DNA from: an uncultured Opitutales bacterium
GTDB lineage: Bacteria; Verrucomicrobiota; Verrucomicrobiia; Opitutales; Intestinicryptomonadaceae
Assembly: GCA_900547395.1 (NCBI GenBank)
Contig: URGP01000014.1
Span: 1-58,844, forward strand
Length of the DNA stretch: 58,844 bases
Reading direction: 5' to 3'
Shown here: positions 1 through 9,121 of the stretch, piece by piece
Position numbering within the stretch: the stretch's first letter is position 1
How the letters are laid out: every line of letters starts with the position of its first letter
Program-made: the position numbers and the translations under genes
Notes under the pieces: model-generated
Databases searched by the model: none
Told to the model about the DNA's origin: nothing
The model's input: only the letters and a program-made list of their open reading frames with translations

Positions 1-57
1 TTATCATCTCATATCCAAATATGCCAAAATATATCAAAATGTCAATCTGTTTCTTCC

Positions 58-95
58 AAAAAAAAACTGACAAAATACTATTTGTACTTTGTCAG
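58..95 (-). terminator. Rho-independent terminator of the LacI gene
   Basis: On the minus strand an 8-bp stem (CTGACAAA/TTTGTCAG, positions 67-95) is followed by a run of nine T residues (positions 66-58). It lies just past the regulator's stop codon. A second small stem at 102-117 has its T-run on the plus strand and could end a gene converging from outside the window. Confidence 0.7.
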
Positions 96-107
96 CAGTC
101 TGAGCCT

Positions 108-1178
108 TTAACGGCTCTTTTTTTTGGAAGTTTTGTTTCTGTTTAAAATAGTTTCCGACTCGACCCATTCGGGGCTTATCAAAGAAGCAGTGATGTTTAT
201 GTTGAAGTCGGGGTTTGGAGAATAGAGTATTTGCGAAAGCCTTTCGATTGCCGCTTTCCCCGCGATGTCGTTTCGCTGGTTCATTCCCGCCCATTTCCCC
301 TGGTGCGTCCTTCTTTCAAGCTGGATAAGCCCGAGATCCTGCGGGACTTTCAGCCCCATGTCGTCAACCCATTTTTCGACGGAGTTGTAAAGGCAGATGA
401 TTGCGTTTGGCTTGTTTTTTTTGAACCATTTTTTGAAGACTTCGATGTCTTCGTTGGCTTCCTTGACGTCGAAAAAAGGCTCTATGCGGTTTTCTTTCGG
501 CATTTGCAATTGCGCCCTCAAAAAGCCTCCCGTAAACCTGCCTTCGATTAGGTCGTCAATTCTTCTTTCAAGAACCAAGGCGGGGCGGTCGTAGCCGTAT
601 TCAAGGGCTTTCAGCGTGGCTTTGTAGGCAATCAGAAAGTGGTCGGCGATTGTGAAATTCAAAGTCGGGTTGTATGTCCTTACGCCCGTAATGACAAACT
701 TAAACGAGCTCCAAACTTCCTTGTAGCTCTGCGGCAGGAGGTTTGTGTCCATAAGCCCCGTTATGACGCCTCCGCGTATGCCGCGCTGTTTCATTATTCT
801 TGCGAGCTTGCGCCCGTTTAAATCCTTGTCGTAAAGCCAAAATTCGTTGATGGCAAATCCTTCGCGCTTTGCCGCCTTGCGTATCCCCTCGACATAGCAT
901 GGGATTGTCGGGTGCTCCTTAAAGGCGTTCGGGTTTTTGTTTGCGTTTATGAGCGCGATTGTTTCACGGTACTTGTTTGCGCCGTGCTTTTTTATTTCCG
1001 ACATGAATTTGGAGAACGTCATGTTCTTTTCGTATCCCAAATTTTTGGCGGCTTTTAGAATTTTGCTTTTTGTTTTGGGGGAAATGGACGGAGAATCCCT
1101 CAGTGCGAGCGAAACCGTGTTTTTTGAAACGCCGCAAGCTTTTGCGACATCGTTCATCGAAACTTGATTTCCGTCCAT
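108..1178 (-). CDS. LacI-family transcriptional regulator, candidate controller of the pentose/xylan regulon
   Basis: This is a DNA-binding repressor with an N-terminal LacI helix-turn-helix (about residues 8-50; NDVAKACGVSKNTVSLAL is visible) and a periplasmic-binding-protein-like effector domain (about 60-340). At 356 aa it is normal for the family. An AGGAG ribosome site 8 nt upstream supports the ATG at 1178. The hinge (around FSKFMSEI) lacks the usual Leu-containing ARSL-type sequence that inserts into the central CpG of classical LacI operators, as in many Verrucomicrobia homologues. It sits 25 bp downstream of araA in the same direction, so it is probably co-transcribed with it. By position it is the best candidate to bind the ATTACWGTAAT palindromes found along positions 2.8-27.6 kb, with a pentose or derivative as effector. 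That assignment is inference. Confidence 0.9.
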   Translation of the reverse strand: MDGNQVSMNDVAKACGVSKNTVSLALRDSPSISPKTKSKILKAAKNLGYEKNMTFSKFMSEIKKHGANKYRETIALINANKNPNAFKEHPTIPCYVEGIRKAAKREGFAINEFWLYDKDLNGRKLARIMKQRGIRGGVITGLMDTNLLPQSYKEVWSSFKFVITGVRTYNPTLNFTIADHFLIAYKATLKALEYGYDRPALVLERRIDDLIEGRFTGGFLRAQLQMPKENRIEPFFDVKEANEDIEVFKKWFKKNKPNAIICLYNSVEKWVDDMGLKVPQDLGLIQLERRTHQGKWAGMNQRNDIAGKAAIERLSQILYSPNPDFNINITASLISPEWVESETILNRNKTSKKKSR

Positions 1179-1203
1179 GAGAGATTCTCCTTCCGTATGA
1201 ATT

Positions 1204-2712
1204 TTACATGAGGGCCTTGTTTAGCATGTAATAGATTTCGTTTATGCGCATATCCTTTTTAAAGGAATCTATCGTGGTGTTTTCATCTATTACAAGCACC
1301 TCAATATTTACCATTTCAGCATAGTCTTGCAGCTGTTCGATTGTCAAGTCATAAGAGAAGCTTGTATGGTGCGTGCCGCCCGCCAAAATCCACGCCGCAG
1401 CTCCGACTTCGAAATTCGGGCGCGGTATCCAAAGCGCGCTTGCAACGGGGAGCATCGGAAGCTTTTGGCTTTTTATGCAGTCAACCTTGTTTACTATCAT
1501 TCTGAAACGATTGCCCATGTCAACGATTGTGGCGGCAACGCCTTCGCCCTGTTTCGAGGTGAACACGAGGCGCGCGGGGTCTGCCTTTCCTCCAATTCCG
1601 AGCGGATGCACTTCCAGCTTCGGTTTTTCCTCCGAAATAAGAGGGCATACTTCAAGCATGTGCGCCTGCAATATTGCGCTTTTTTCGCCGTCGAAATTCA
1701 GGGTGTAGTCTTCGAGGAAAGAACAGCCCTTGGGAAGACCCTTGCCCATGACCCACATCGTTCTGAAAAGCGCGGCGGTTTTCCAGTCGCCTTCCGCCCC
1801 GAAGCCGTAGCCGTCCGCCATGAGCCTCTGGCTTGCGAGCCCCGGAAGCTGGTCAATCCCTTCGAGGTCGTCAAAGTTTGTCGTAAACGCCTTGGCTCCC
1901 ATGTCGGAAAGAAGCCTGCGTAGGGCGATTTCTATTAAAGCCGCGTTTTTGACCTGCTTGACAAAATGTTCGTTTTTCAAGTCTTCGCCTTTTATGGCGT
2001 ACGACTTTTTGTATTCTTCAAACAAGCTTTCGACTTCTTCTTTTGTAACTTTGTCCTGATAGCGTTTCAGAACCGCGATTGGGCAGTAATCGACATGGTA
2101 GCCGAGCCTTAATTCTGCTTCGACCTTGTCGCCGTCCGTCACCGCCACATTGTTCATTTGGTCGCCGAAGCGTATTATGCGCATGTCCTGCGCGTCGAGC
2201 CATGCGGCGGCAACGCGCATCCAAGAGGCGATTTTTTTCTGCGTTTTTTCGTCCTGCCAATGTCCGACAATCACCTTGCGCGGCTTGCGCATTCTGGAAG
2301 TGATATGCCCGAATTCCCTGTCGCCGTGCGCGGACTGGTTTAAGTTCATGAAATCCATGTCGATTTTGTCGAAAGGAATTTCCTTGTTGAACTGCGTATG
2401 GAAGTGCAAAAGCGGCTTTCTGAATTCCTGCAAGCCGTGAATCCACATCTTTGCGGGGGAAAAAGTATGCATCCATGTGATTACGCCCGCGCACTTTGCG
2501 TCATTGTTCGCCGCCTTGAAAATTTCCAACACTTCCTTTGAAGAGTTGGCGGTTCCCTTGTAAACCACGTTCATTGGCAGAATGCCCGAATCGTTCAAGC
2601 CTTTCACCATTTCGTTTGAATGCTTGTCAACCGCAATTACGGCGTCTCTGCCGTAGAGGAGCTGCGCGCCCGTTATAAACCAGATTTCATTTTCGTTAAA
2701 TATTTTTTCCAT
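1204..2712 (-). CDS. araA: L-arabinose isomerase
   Basis: Converts L-arabinose to L-ribulose in the cytoplasm, the first step of arabinose catabolism. The 502-aa length matches the family. Visible signatures are NLNQSAHGDREFGH, the active-site stretch FGAEGDWKTAAL (equivalent of E. coli Glu306), FLEDYTLNF (equivalent of Glu333) and the metal-binding GGTHHTSF near residue 450. No araB or araD lies in the window. The gene is followed at 25 bp by the LacI regulator, and its promoter region carries a perfect 15-bp palindrome, so it is probably induced along with the xylanases. No strong ribosome site is seen before the ATG at 2712, but the N-terminus aligns well with the family. Confidence 0.97.
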   Translation of the reverse strand: MEKIFNENEIWFITGAQLLYGRDAVIAVDKHSNEMVKGLNDSGILPMNVVYKGTANSSKEVLEIFKAANNDAKCAGVITWMHTFSPAKMWIHGLQEFRKPLLHFHTQFNKEIPFDKIDMDFMNLNQSAHGDREFGHITSRMRKPRKVIVGHWQDEKTQKKIASWMRVAAAWLDAQDMRIIRFGDQMNNVAVTDGDKVEAELRLGYHVDYCPIAVLKRYQDKVTKEEVESLFEEYKKSYAIKGEDLKNEHFVKQVKNAALIEIALRRLLSDMGAKAFTTNFDDLEGIDQLPGLASQRLMADGYGFGAEGDWKTAALFRTMWVMGKGLPKGCSFLEDYTLNFDGEKSAILQAHMLEVCPLISEEKPKLEVHPLGIGGKADPARLVFTSKQGEGVAATIVDMGNRFRMIVNKVDCIKSQKLPMLPVASALWIPRPNFEVGAAAWILAGGTHHTSFSYDLTIEQLQDYAEMVNIEVLVIDENTTIDSFKKDMRINEIYYMLNKALM

Positions 2713-2780
2713 AAATATTTTATCGCAGTTAAAATAATTTTATGAACTCAATGTAAACTCTTCTGCGCGGGGCTTGCGAC

Positions 2781-2808
2781 TTATTATTATATTACAGTAA
2801 TATGGCAA
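2781..2808 (-). promoter_or_regulatory. araA promoter with operator palindrome
   Basis: A perfect 15-bp palindrome, ATATTACAGTAATAT, lies at 2789-2803. On the minus strand it falls between a possible -35 (TTGCCA, 2808-2803) and a possible -10 (TAATAA, 2786-2781), separated by 16 bp. A repressor bound here would block RNA polymerase. The palindrome is seen directly; the promoter boxes are inferred. Confidence 0.65.
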
Positions 2809-2813
2809 TCCGC

Positions 2814-2839
2814 AAAAAAAGCGGGGAAAGCCCGCTTTT
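2814..2839 (-). terminator. Terminator after the epimerase gene
   Basis: A 9-bp stem, AAAAGCGGG/CCCGCTTTT, lies just past the epimerase stop codon. On the minus strand a T-run follows, which fits the end of the oxidoreductase-epimerase operon. Confidence 0.75.
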
Positions 2840-2860
2840 GTGTTTGAAATTTTCTAAATA

Positions 2861-4006
2861 CTACTTTTTTCGGGGATCGAAAACCGAGAAGGTGTAAACC
2901 GATTTTGATGTAAACTCCTCTCCGGGCGTCAACAGGGTCGATGGAAAGAAGCTCTTTTGGTTCGGCTGGTCGGGGTGGTGTTGTGGTTCAACCACAAATC
3001 CCGCATGTTTGTAATACGCCTTTTGGTTTGCGCCTTTTATTGTTCCGTCAAAGCCTTGCCCCGTATAGAGCTGCATGCAAGGCTCTTCCGTTTCGAGCGT
3101 CAGCATTCTGCCGCTTTTCGGGGCGTATACAACGCAGGCAAGCCCCATTGTGTCGGCAGGCTTTTTCAATTCAAAGTTGTGGTCGTACGCTCCGCCTCCC
3201 ATTTTTACTTCAAGTTGCGGATGCTTTTCATGGAGTTTTTCGCCGATGCTTCTTTCCGGCAAGTTGAAGTCAAACGGCGTGTTTTCAACCGGAATTTTTC
3301 TGCCTGTCGGGATAAGGTTGTCGTCAACTTCCGTAATGAAGTCTGAATTTATGAACATCTGGTGCGTCAGTATGCTCCCGTTTCCCGCTCCCGCCAAATT
3401 TATGTACGGATGCCATGTGAAATTGCAGACGGTGGGTTTGTCGGTCGTGGCTTTGTATTGTATGGTGAAGCGGTTTTCGTTGTCCAAAACATAGCTTACT
3501 TCGATTTTCAGGTTGCCGGGAAATCCCATCTCTCCGTCTGGGCTTGTTCTGGAAAACTTCACTCCCGCAAATCCGTCGCCCTTTATTTCTTCGGCTTTCC
3601 ATATTTTTTTGTCGAAGCTTTCGGGGCCGCCGTGCAGGGCGTTTTCGCCTTCGTTTGGCGGCACTTTATAGGTCTTGCCGCCTATTTCAAATTGCGATTT
3701 TGCAAGGCGGTTTCCGAATCTGCCGATTATGGGTCCCATATAGTTTTTGTTTTTTTCGTAGTCGGCGAGGCTTGGCAGATTTAATACGACGTTTTCAAAC
3801 CTGCCGTATTTGTCCGGGACTATGATGTCGGTAACAGTTCCGCCGAAAGTCAGGGCTTTTATTGTCATGCCCGACTTGTTTTTTATCGTGTATTGTTCGA
3901 CGCTTTCTCCCGAAGAAGTCTTGCCGTAGTTCGCAAATTCGACGCTTTGCGAAAAGATTTCTCCGCATTGCAACGCCGCAAGCAAAAATAATAATGTCTT
4001 TTTCAT
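2861..4006 (-). CDS. galM: Exported aldose 1-epimerase (GalM family)
   Basis: Interconverts the alpha and beta anomers of free sugars. The start at 4006 gives a clear signal peptide (MKKTLLFLLAALQCGEIFS); a longer reading from 4105 would overlap the upstream gene and bury the signal, so it is rejected. Family marks include FGNRLAKSQF, ALHGGPESFDKK, a catalytic-His region near TWHPYINLAG and VEPQHHPDQPN near the C-terminus. It starts 15 nt after the Gfo/Idh stop codon and is probably its operon partner. Being exported, it likely acts on sugars released outside the cytoplasm by the neighbouring glycosidases. The exact sugar is unknown. Confidence 0.92.
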   Translation of the reverse strand: MKKTLLFLLAALQCGEIFSQSVEFANYGKTSSGESVEQYTIKNKSGMTIKALTFGGTVTDIIVPDKYGRFENVVLNLPSLADYEKNKNYMGPIIGRFGNRLAKSQFEIGGKTYKVPPNEGENALHGGPESFDKKIWKAEEIKGDGFAGVKFSRTSPDGEMGFPGNLKIEVSYVLDNENRFTIQYKATTDKPTVCNFTWHPYINLAGAGNGSILTHQMFINSDFITEVDDNLIPTGRKIPVENTPFDFNLPERSIGEKLHEKHPQLEVKMGGGAYDHNFELKKPADTMGLACVVYAPKSGRMLTLETEEPCMQLYTGQGFDGTIKGANQKAYYKHAGFVVEPQHHPDQPNQKSFFPSTLLTPGEEFTSKSVYTFSVFDPRKK

Positions 4007-4020
4007 ATGTTTTATTTTTT

Positions 4021-5433
4021 TTAGTACCAGCCTTTGCGCATGGGGGTGTTTACGAGCTTTGTCGCGGCGGGATTGTTCTTGCAGACAAGCCTTTTCGCGT
4101 CCCATACGATGTCGCTTTGCGTGCTGCTTGCGAGGTTGCCAAGTTGCACGATTTCAGTTAAGACATGGGCGTAGTCGAAAGGGGAACTAAGGCTTGCCTC
4201 GCCTCTTACGGCTTGAATGAAGTTGCGGTGGTGGTCGTTGTTGAATATGCGCGGCTCCGTGCGCGGAAGGTTGTCTTTTACCGAAAGCCACAAATCTCTG
4301 GGAAGGAGTGCAGGTCTGCCGCCCATGTGCATGTTGTTGCAGTATATCACGCCCTTGTCGCCGATTATGAACTGACCGTTGTCGGAAATATCGCGGTGCG
4401 TCCTGCCGAGTTTTGTCCATTCTTTGGGAAGCGGCGGAAGAAGGGACGTGTCGTAGCCTTCTGGGTATGAGCCGTCCTTTGCGGGGAATTTGAAGCCGCT
4501 GTACCACGATACTTTTACCGGCACTCCCTGCTTTGATTTCTTGAAGTAGTAGTCAACCCTTTCCTGGCTTGGGACGGAGATTTTTGTCGCGCCCCTTGTG
4601 CGGGATTTTACCATGTCGGGATAGCCCAAGCCGAGGGCGTAAACGGGAATGTCAAGCATATGGCAGCCTATGTCGCCCAAAGAGCCGCTGCCGTATTTCC
4701 ACCATCCGCGCCATCTTCCGAACACAAGCCCGTCTTCAAAGTATTCCTGCGGCTCTGCGACGTTTTGCCAGAGATTCCAGTCTATGAAATCGGGGGGCGT
4801 TGCCGACGGAGGATATTCGGAAACATTGTTTGGAAACGATGCGACGCCTTGCCCGAGGGGTCTGTCGGTCCAGAGAATGACTTCCCTTACGTTGCCGATA
4901 AGTCCCGCTTCAATCCATTCCTTGCAGTATCTTATGCCCTCTGTCGAGTGGCTTTGGTTTCCCATTTGCGCGATTACATTGTTTTTCTTCACGGTTTTGT
5001 AGAGTTCGCGCACCTGCCAAATTGTATGGCACATGGGCTTTTCCAAATACATGGGCACTTTGTGTTTTGCGGCGCACATCGCGGCTCCGAAGTGCGAAAC
5101 ATCGGGTATTGCAATCAGCACGGCGTCGATTTTCCCCGCCATCTTGTCGAACATTTCGCGGTAGTCGGTAAAAGTCGGCGCGCCGTATAGTTCGCCCGCG
5201 TGTTTTAGCGTGTTTTTGTTTACGTCGCAAACCGCGGCAACCTTTTGCTTTTGGAATTTATGGAAGCAGTGGGTGTCCCAGCCTCCCATTCCTCCGACGC
5301 CGATAAACGCCATTCTGAGGGCGTCTTTTTCGGGAATTATTTCCTCTTTTTGCTCTTCTGCAAGCAGCCTTGGCGCAAGCCCGATGCCGCACGCGCCGAG
5401 AGCGAGATTTCTTAAAAACATTCTTCTATTCAT
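4021..5433 (-). CDS. Tat-exported Gfo/Idh/MocA-family oxidoreductase
   Basis: An NAD(P)-dependent sugar or sugar-derivative oxidoreductase-like protein. The start at 5433 gives a twin-arginine signal (NRRMFLRNLALGACGIGLA), implying export in folded form with cofactor bound. The Rossmann motif is IGVGGMGGWDTH, followed by the family's EKPMCHT (the EKP lysine). The second half has the Gfo/Idh C-terminal domain, with GDIGCHMLDIPVYAL typical of the exported Bacteroidota/Verrucomicrobiota subfamily. Some members of that subfamily act as glycoside hydrolases through NAD-dependent redox chemistry (GH109-like). Substrate cannot be told from sequence. Its promoter region carries two operator palindromes shared with the divergent GH97 operon. 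Confidence 0.88.
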   Translation of the reverse strand: MNRRMFLRNLALGACGIGLAPRLLAEEQKEEIIPEKDALRMAFIGVGGMGGWDTHCFHKFQKQKVAAVCDVNKNTLKHAGELYGAPTFTDYREMFDKMAGKIDAVLIAIPDVSHFGAAMCAAKHKVPMYLEKPMCHTIWQVRELYKTVKKNNVIAQMGNQSHSTEGIRYCKEWIEAGLIGNVREVILWTDRPLGQGVASFPNNVSEYPPSATPPDFIDWNLWQNVAEPQEYFEDGLVFGRWRGWWKYGSGSLGDIGCHMLDIPVYALGLGYPDMVKSRTRGATKISVPSQERVDYYFKKSKQGVPVKVSWYSGFKFPAKDGSYPEGYDTSLLPPLPKEWTKLGRTHRDISDNGQFIIGDKGVIYCNNMHMGGRPALLPRDLWLSVKDNLPRTEPRIFNNDHHRNFIQAVRGEASLSSPFDYAHVLTEIVQLGNLASSTQSDIVWDAKRLVCKNNPAATKLVNTPMRKGWY

Positions 5434-5500
5434 ATATCTTTTGGTTAAAATTCTTTTAATCGATAAAACAGCCGCGCCTGAAAATCTCAAAACGTTTTTT

Positions 5501-5551
5501 TATTACAGTAATATTAAACCCGCGCGAAAGCCGCGCTTGCATTACTGTAAT
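5501..5551. promoter_or_regulatory. Paired operator palindromes between divergent operons
   Basis: TATTACAGTAATATT (core 5502-5512, centre 5507) and ATTACTGTAATATT (core 5541-5551, centre 5546) lie 39 bp apart between the Gfo/Idh operon and the GH97 operon. The GC-rich segment between them contains a short inverted repeat. The spacing, nearly four helical turns, would place two bound repressors on one DNA face. Confidence 0.65.
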
Positions 5552-5663
5552 ATTATAATTGCTTTAAAAAAGGCATTCGCAGTCTATAAGGATAAGACAG
5601 TTTATATGCGGAACGCTTCAATATGCATTTCCGCCAAATGGGAAAAGAAGGGAAATAAATCTT

Positions 5664-7619
5664 ATGCTTAACATGAAAAGTTTTGTTGCGTGCATTGTGC
5701 CATTCTTTATTTTTGCGCAGAGTGCGCTTGCCGAAAAAGTTTCCGTAAAAAGCCCTGACGGGAGGCTTGAAGTGGAAGTCGCGGCGGAAGGCGGGCTTCT
5801 GAATTACAATGTAAAGTTCAATGGCGAAAGGGTGCTTGAAAATTCCCCTTTGGGATTTTCCGCCGATATCGGCGACTTCAAAAGCGGGCTTTCTTTTAAA
5901 AGGAGCGCGCTAAAAAAATTAAGCGGCTCTTACAAATTGCGCACGATAAAAAAGTCAAAAGTAAATTTCAGCGCGAATGAGTTGACCGTAAGCCTCGAAA
6001 ACTCAAACAAGCATTCATTTGACGTTATTTTCAGGGTTTCAGACAACAATGTCGCATTCAGGTATTTTATCCCCAAGGCGGGTGAGGCGGCGTGCATTAG
6101 GATTTTTGAGGAAAACAGCGGCTTTAAGTTCCCTCTTGAAACTTCCACTTTTATGAGCGAGCAGATGCTGCCGATGCAGGGCTGGAAGCGTTCCACTCCG
6201 AGCTACGAGGCGGTTTATCACGCAAACGCGCCGCTTTCAAAAATTTCGGGCGGAAAAAACGGCTGGATTATGCCCGCACTTTTCAATGTCAAAAAGAACT
6301 ATTGGGTGCTGGTTGCAGAAAGCGGGGTCGGCAGCAATTATTGCGCCTCGAAGCTTGGCGAGGTTCAGAATGGCGACACTTTTAAAATCGCCTTTCCAAA
6401 TCCCATGGAAAACAACGGAAACGGAACCGTTGAGCCTGCTTTTTCATTGCCAAACCACACCCCGTGGCGCACCATAACCGTTGGCGATTCCTTGAAGCCT
6501 ATAGTTGAAACAACAATAACTTGGGATGTCGTAAAGCCTCTTTACGAACCTGAAAAAGAATATAAATACGGCAGGAGCACATGGAGCTGGATTGTCTGGC
6601 AGGATCCGAGCATGAATTGGGACGATCAGGTAAAATTCATAGACTTGGCTTCCGAAATGAAGTTTGAATACATACTGATAGACGCGGGTTGGGACGTCAA
6701 TATAGGATACGAAAAAATTTCAGACTTAATCAAATATGCAAACTCGAAGAATGTCGATGTCCTTTTGTGGTACAGTTCAAGCGGATATTGGAATGACATA
6801 GCCCAAACTCCCGTAAACAAAATGGATAATTCCATAATCCGCAAGCGCGAGATGAAGTGGCTTAAAAAGGCGAACGTAAAAGGCATAAAAGTCGATTTCT
6901 TCGGCGGGGACAAGCAAGAGACAATGCGCCTTTACGAGCAGATTTTAAGCGACGCAAACGATAACGAACTCATGGTGTTTTTCCACGGAACCACAATGCC
7001 GAGGGGCTGGGAAAGAATGTACCCGAATTATGTCGGAAGCGAGGCGGTGATAGCTTCCGAAGCTTTGATTTTCGGGCAGTGGGCTTGCGATAATATGAGC
7101 TATTTTGCGTCGATGCATCCGTTTATCCGCAATACTGCGGGCTCTATGGAGTTTGGCGGGACTTTCCTAAACAAAAGGCTTAACAGGGGCAACGACGGCG
7201 GCACAATCCGCCGTACGGGCGACGCGGCGGAGCTTGCTGTGTCAGTTCTTTTCCAAAATCCGATTCAGGCTCTTGCGATAACTCCGAACAATCTTTCAGA
7301 CGCCCCCAAGGCATGCATAGATTTCTTGAAAAATCTTCCGACAGTCTGGGACGAAACCGTGTTCATTGACGGTTACCCCGGCAAATATTGCGTGCTTGCA
7401 AGAAGAAGCGGGAAAGACTGGTATGTGGCGGGAGTCTGCGCATCGAAGGAGGGTATTGATTTGGCTTTAAATCTCCCGATGTTGAAAGGCAAAAAGGCGA
7501 GGCTTTTAAGCGACGCCGAAGATTTGTCTTTTAAGGAGTCTTCCATAAAAATCCCGCAAAGCGGAATATTTAAAACTCCGCTTAAATTCAACGGCGGATT
7601 TGTGATTTCAACGAAATAA
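5664..7619 (+). CDS. Exported GH97 alpha-glycosidase, probably retaining alpha-galactosidase type
   Basis: A 651-aa protein with a signal peptide (start at 5664, or the in-frame ATG at 5673), an N-terminal GH97 beta-sandwich, a TIM barrel and a C-terminal beta domain. VKSPDGRLEVEV and NSPLGF are GH97 N-terminal marks. The barrel has KGIKVDFF with Asp at residue 411. In this family an Asp here is the nucleophile of retaining members (alpha-galactosidases), while inverting SusB-type alpha-glucosidases lack it, so alpha-galactosidase is favoured. HGTTMPRGWERMYPN is also conserved. It heads a four-gene operon (5 nt before the transporter) that may remove alpha-galactosyl decorations from hemicellulose. 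Confidence 0.92.
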   Translation: MLNMKSFVACIVPFFIFAQSALAEKVSVKSPDGRLEVEVAAEGGLLNYNVKFNGERVLENSPLGFSADIGDFKSGLSFKRSALKKLSGSYKLRTIKKSKVNFSANELTVSLENSNKHSFDVIFRVSDNNVAFRYFIPKAGEAACIRIFEENSGFKFPLETSTFMSEQMLPMQGWKRSTPSYEAVYHANAPLSKISGGKNGWIMPALFNVKKNYWVLVAESGVGSNYCASKLGEVQNGDTFKIAFPNPMENNGNGTVEPAFSLPNHTPWRTITVGDSLKPIVETTITWDVVKPLYEPEKEYKYGRSTWSWIVWQDPSMNWDDQVKFIDLASEMKFEYILIDAGWDVNIGYEKISDLIKYANSKNVDVLLWYSSSGYWNDIAQTPVNKMDNSIIRKREMKWLKKANVKGIKVDFFGGDKQETMRLYEQILSDANDNELMVFFHGTTMPRGWERMYPNYVGSEAVIASEALIFGQWACDNMSYFASMHPFIRNTAGSMEFGGTFLNKRLNRGNDGGTIRRTGDAAELAVSVLFQNPIQALAITPNNLSDAPKACIDFLKNLPTVWDETVFIDGYPGKYCVLARRSGKDWYVAGVCASKEGIDLALNLPMLKGKKARLLSDAEDLSFKESSIKIPQSGIFKTPLKFNGGFVISTK

Positions 7620-7624
7620 AAAAC

Positions 7625-9121
7625 ATGCAAAGCCAAAAAGTTCCATTGCTTGAAAAAATCGGATACAGTCTTGGCGACTGTTCCGCGAATTTGGTCTTTC
7701 AAATGATGATGATTTACCAGACCAAATTTTATACCGACGTTTTCGGCTTAAAGGGAGCTGTCGCGGGCGCGGTTCTTTTGATTGCGAGAATTTTCGACGC
7801 TTTTATCGATCCGATGGTCGGCATTGCAAGCGACAGGACGAATACCGCATGGGGGAAGTACAGACCCTGGGTTTTATGGACTGCAATCCCGTTTGGAGTG
7901 TTTTACGTGCTTGCTTTTTATAATCCGGGCATTGAAAACAAGGCGGCTCTTGCGGGATACGCCGCCATATCGTACATCTTGCTGATGTCGATGTATTCAT
8001 TTAACAACACTCCCTATTCGTCGCTTGGCGGAGTGATGACAGGCGACATCAAGGAGCGAAACAGCATCACTTCCATAAGGTTTATTGCCGCCACCATTGC
8101 GCAGTTTGCGGTGCAGGGCTTGACTCTTCCTCTCGTCAATAAATTTGCGGGGGAAAGCGGGGATATGTCGAGGGGATGGCTTTGCACAATTTCAGTGTTT
8201 GCGGCGGTTGCGGTTGTGTTTCTTGTAATAGCTTTCCTCTCTTCGAAAGAAAGAATATCGCCGCCTGCCGCGCAAAAGACTGACATAAGGCAGGACATAA
8301 AAGACGTTTTTGGCGACGTTTCATGGCGGTCGATGTTTGTATTAACCATTTTTATTTTTATAACCCTTGCAATGTGGGGAAGCGCGACAAGCTATTACTT
8401 TAACGATTATGTCGATTCTTCCGCGCTCTATGATTTTTTGAAGTCTCTGGGGCTTGCCGATGTTTCGGGCGAAGGTTTTACATCTTGCGTTTTGGGCGCG
8501 TTCGGATTGGTTGCGGACAATCCCAAAGACGCTTATGCGGTCGGTTTCAGCCTGTTTAACATGCTTGGAGCCGTAGTGCAGTTTTTCGGTGTGGTTTGCC
8601 TTTCCGTTTTTTTGGCAAACAGATTCGGGAAGAAAAATGTATTTATCGTCTGCTTGTCGCTAACGGCGATTTTTACGGCGTGCTTTTATTTCCCAAGCCC
8701 GAAAGACATAGGGGCGATTTTTGTTTTGAACTTCCTAAAAAGCCTTGCCTATGCCCCCACAATTCCGCTTTTATGGTCGATGATTGCAGATGTGGCTGAC
8801 CATGGCGAATATGTAAGCGGAAGGCGGGCGACGGGGTTTGTGTTTGCGGGCATTGTGTTTGCGTTAAAGGCGGGTCTTGGCTTGGGGGGCGCGATATTGG
8901 GCTTTATACTTTCAACTTTCGGATATGTTTCAGGCGGAGTTGCAGAGCAGTCCGAGACTGCGGTAAGAGGCATTTTGTACGCTTCGAGTTTAATCCCCGC
9001 GCTTACATTTTTTACGGGGGTTGCCGCCCTTTATTTTTATCCGATAACAAAGAGCCTTAACGTGAAAATCCAAAACGAACTTGCTTTGAGGCGCGAAAAA
9101 GAAAAGAGTTTAAAATGCTGA
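7625..9121 (+). CDS. GPH-family sugar:cation symporter (xyloside/xylo-oligosaccharide importer)
   Basis: A 12-helix MFS-type membrane protein of the glycoside-pentoside-hexuronide:cation symporter family (MelB/XylP/UidB-like), 498 aa. Family signatures include the N-terminal KIGYSLGD, FDAFIDPMVGIASDRT with the cation-site Asp residues, GKYRPWVLW, and WSMIADVADHGEY in the second half. An extra segment of about 60 residues between the halves (around residues 255-305) is longer than usual. Placed 5 nt after GH97 and overlapping the GH10 gene, it probably imports short xylo-oligosaccharides for the cytoplasmic GH43 encoded two genes downstream. Substrate is inferred from context. Confidence 0.92.
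   Translation: MQSQKVPLLEKIGYSLGDCSANLVFQMMMIYQTKFYTDVFGLKGAVAGAVLLIARIFDAFIDPMVGIASDRTNTAWGKYRPWVLWTAIPFGVFYVLAFYNPGIENKAALAGYAAISYILLMSMYSFNNTPYSSLGGVMTGDIKERNSITSIRFIAATIAQFAVQGLTLPLVNKFAGESGDMSRGWLCTISVFAAVAVVFLVIAFLSSKERISPPAAQKTDIRQDIKDVFGDVSWRSMFVLTIFIFITLAMWGSATSYYFNDYVDSSALYDFLKSLGLADVSGEGFTSCVLGAFGLVADNPKDAYAVGFSLFNMLGAVVQFFGVVCLSVFLANRFGKKNVFIVCLSLTAIFTACFYFPSPKDIGAIFVLNFLKSLAYAPTIPLLWSMIADVADHGEYVSGRRATGFVFAGIVFALKAGLGLGGAILGFILSTFGYVSGGVAEQSETAVRGILYASSLIPALTFFTGVAALYFYPITKSLNVKIQNELALRREKEKSLKC

Noticed and set aside
102..125. GAGCC/GGCTC stem with T-run as terminator of the LacI gene
   Set aside because: The T-run is on the wrong strand and the stem overlaps the stop codon; the 58-95 hairpin fits better.
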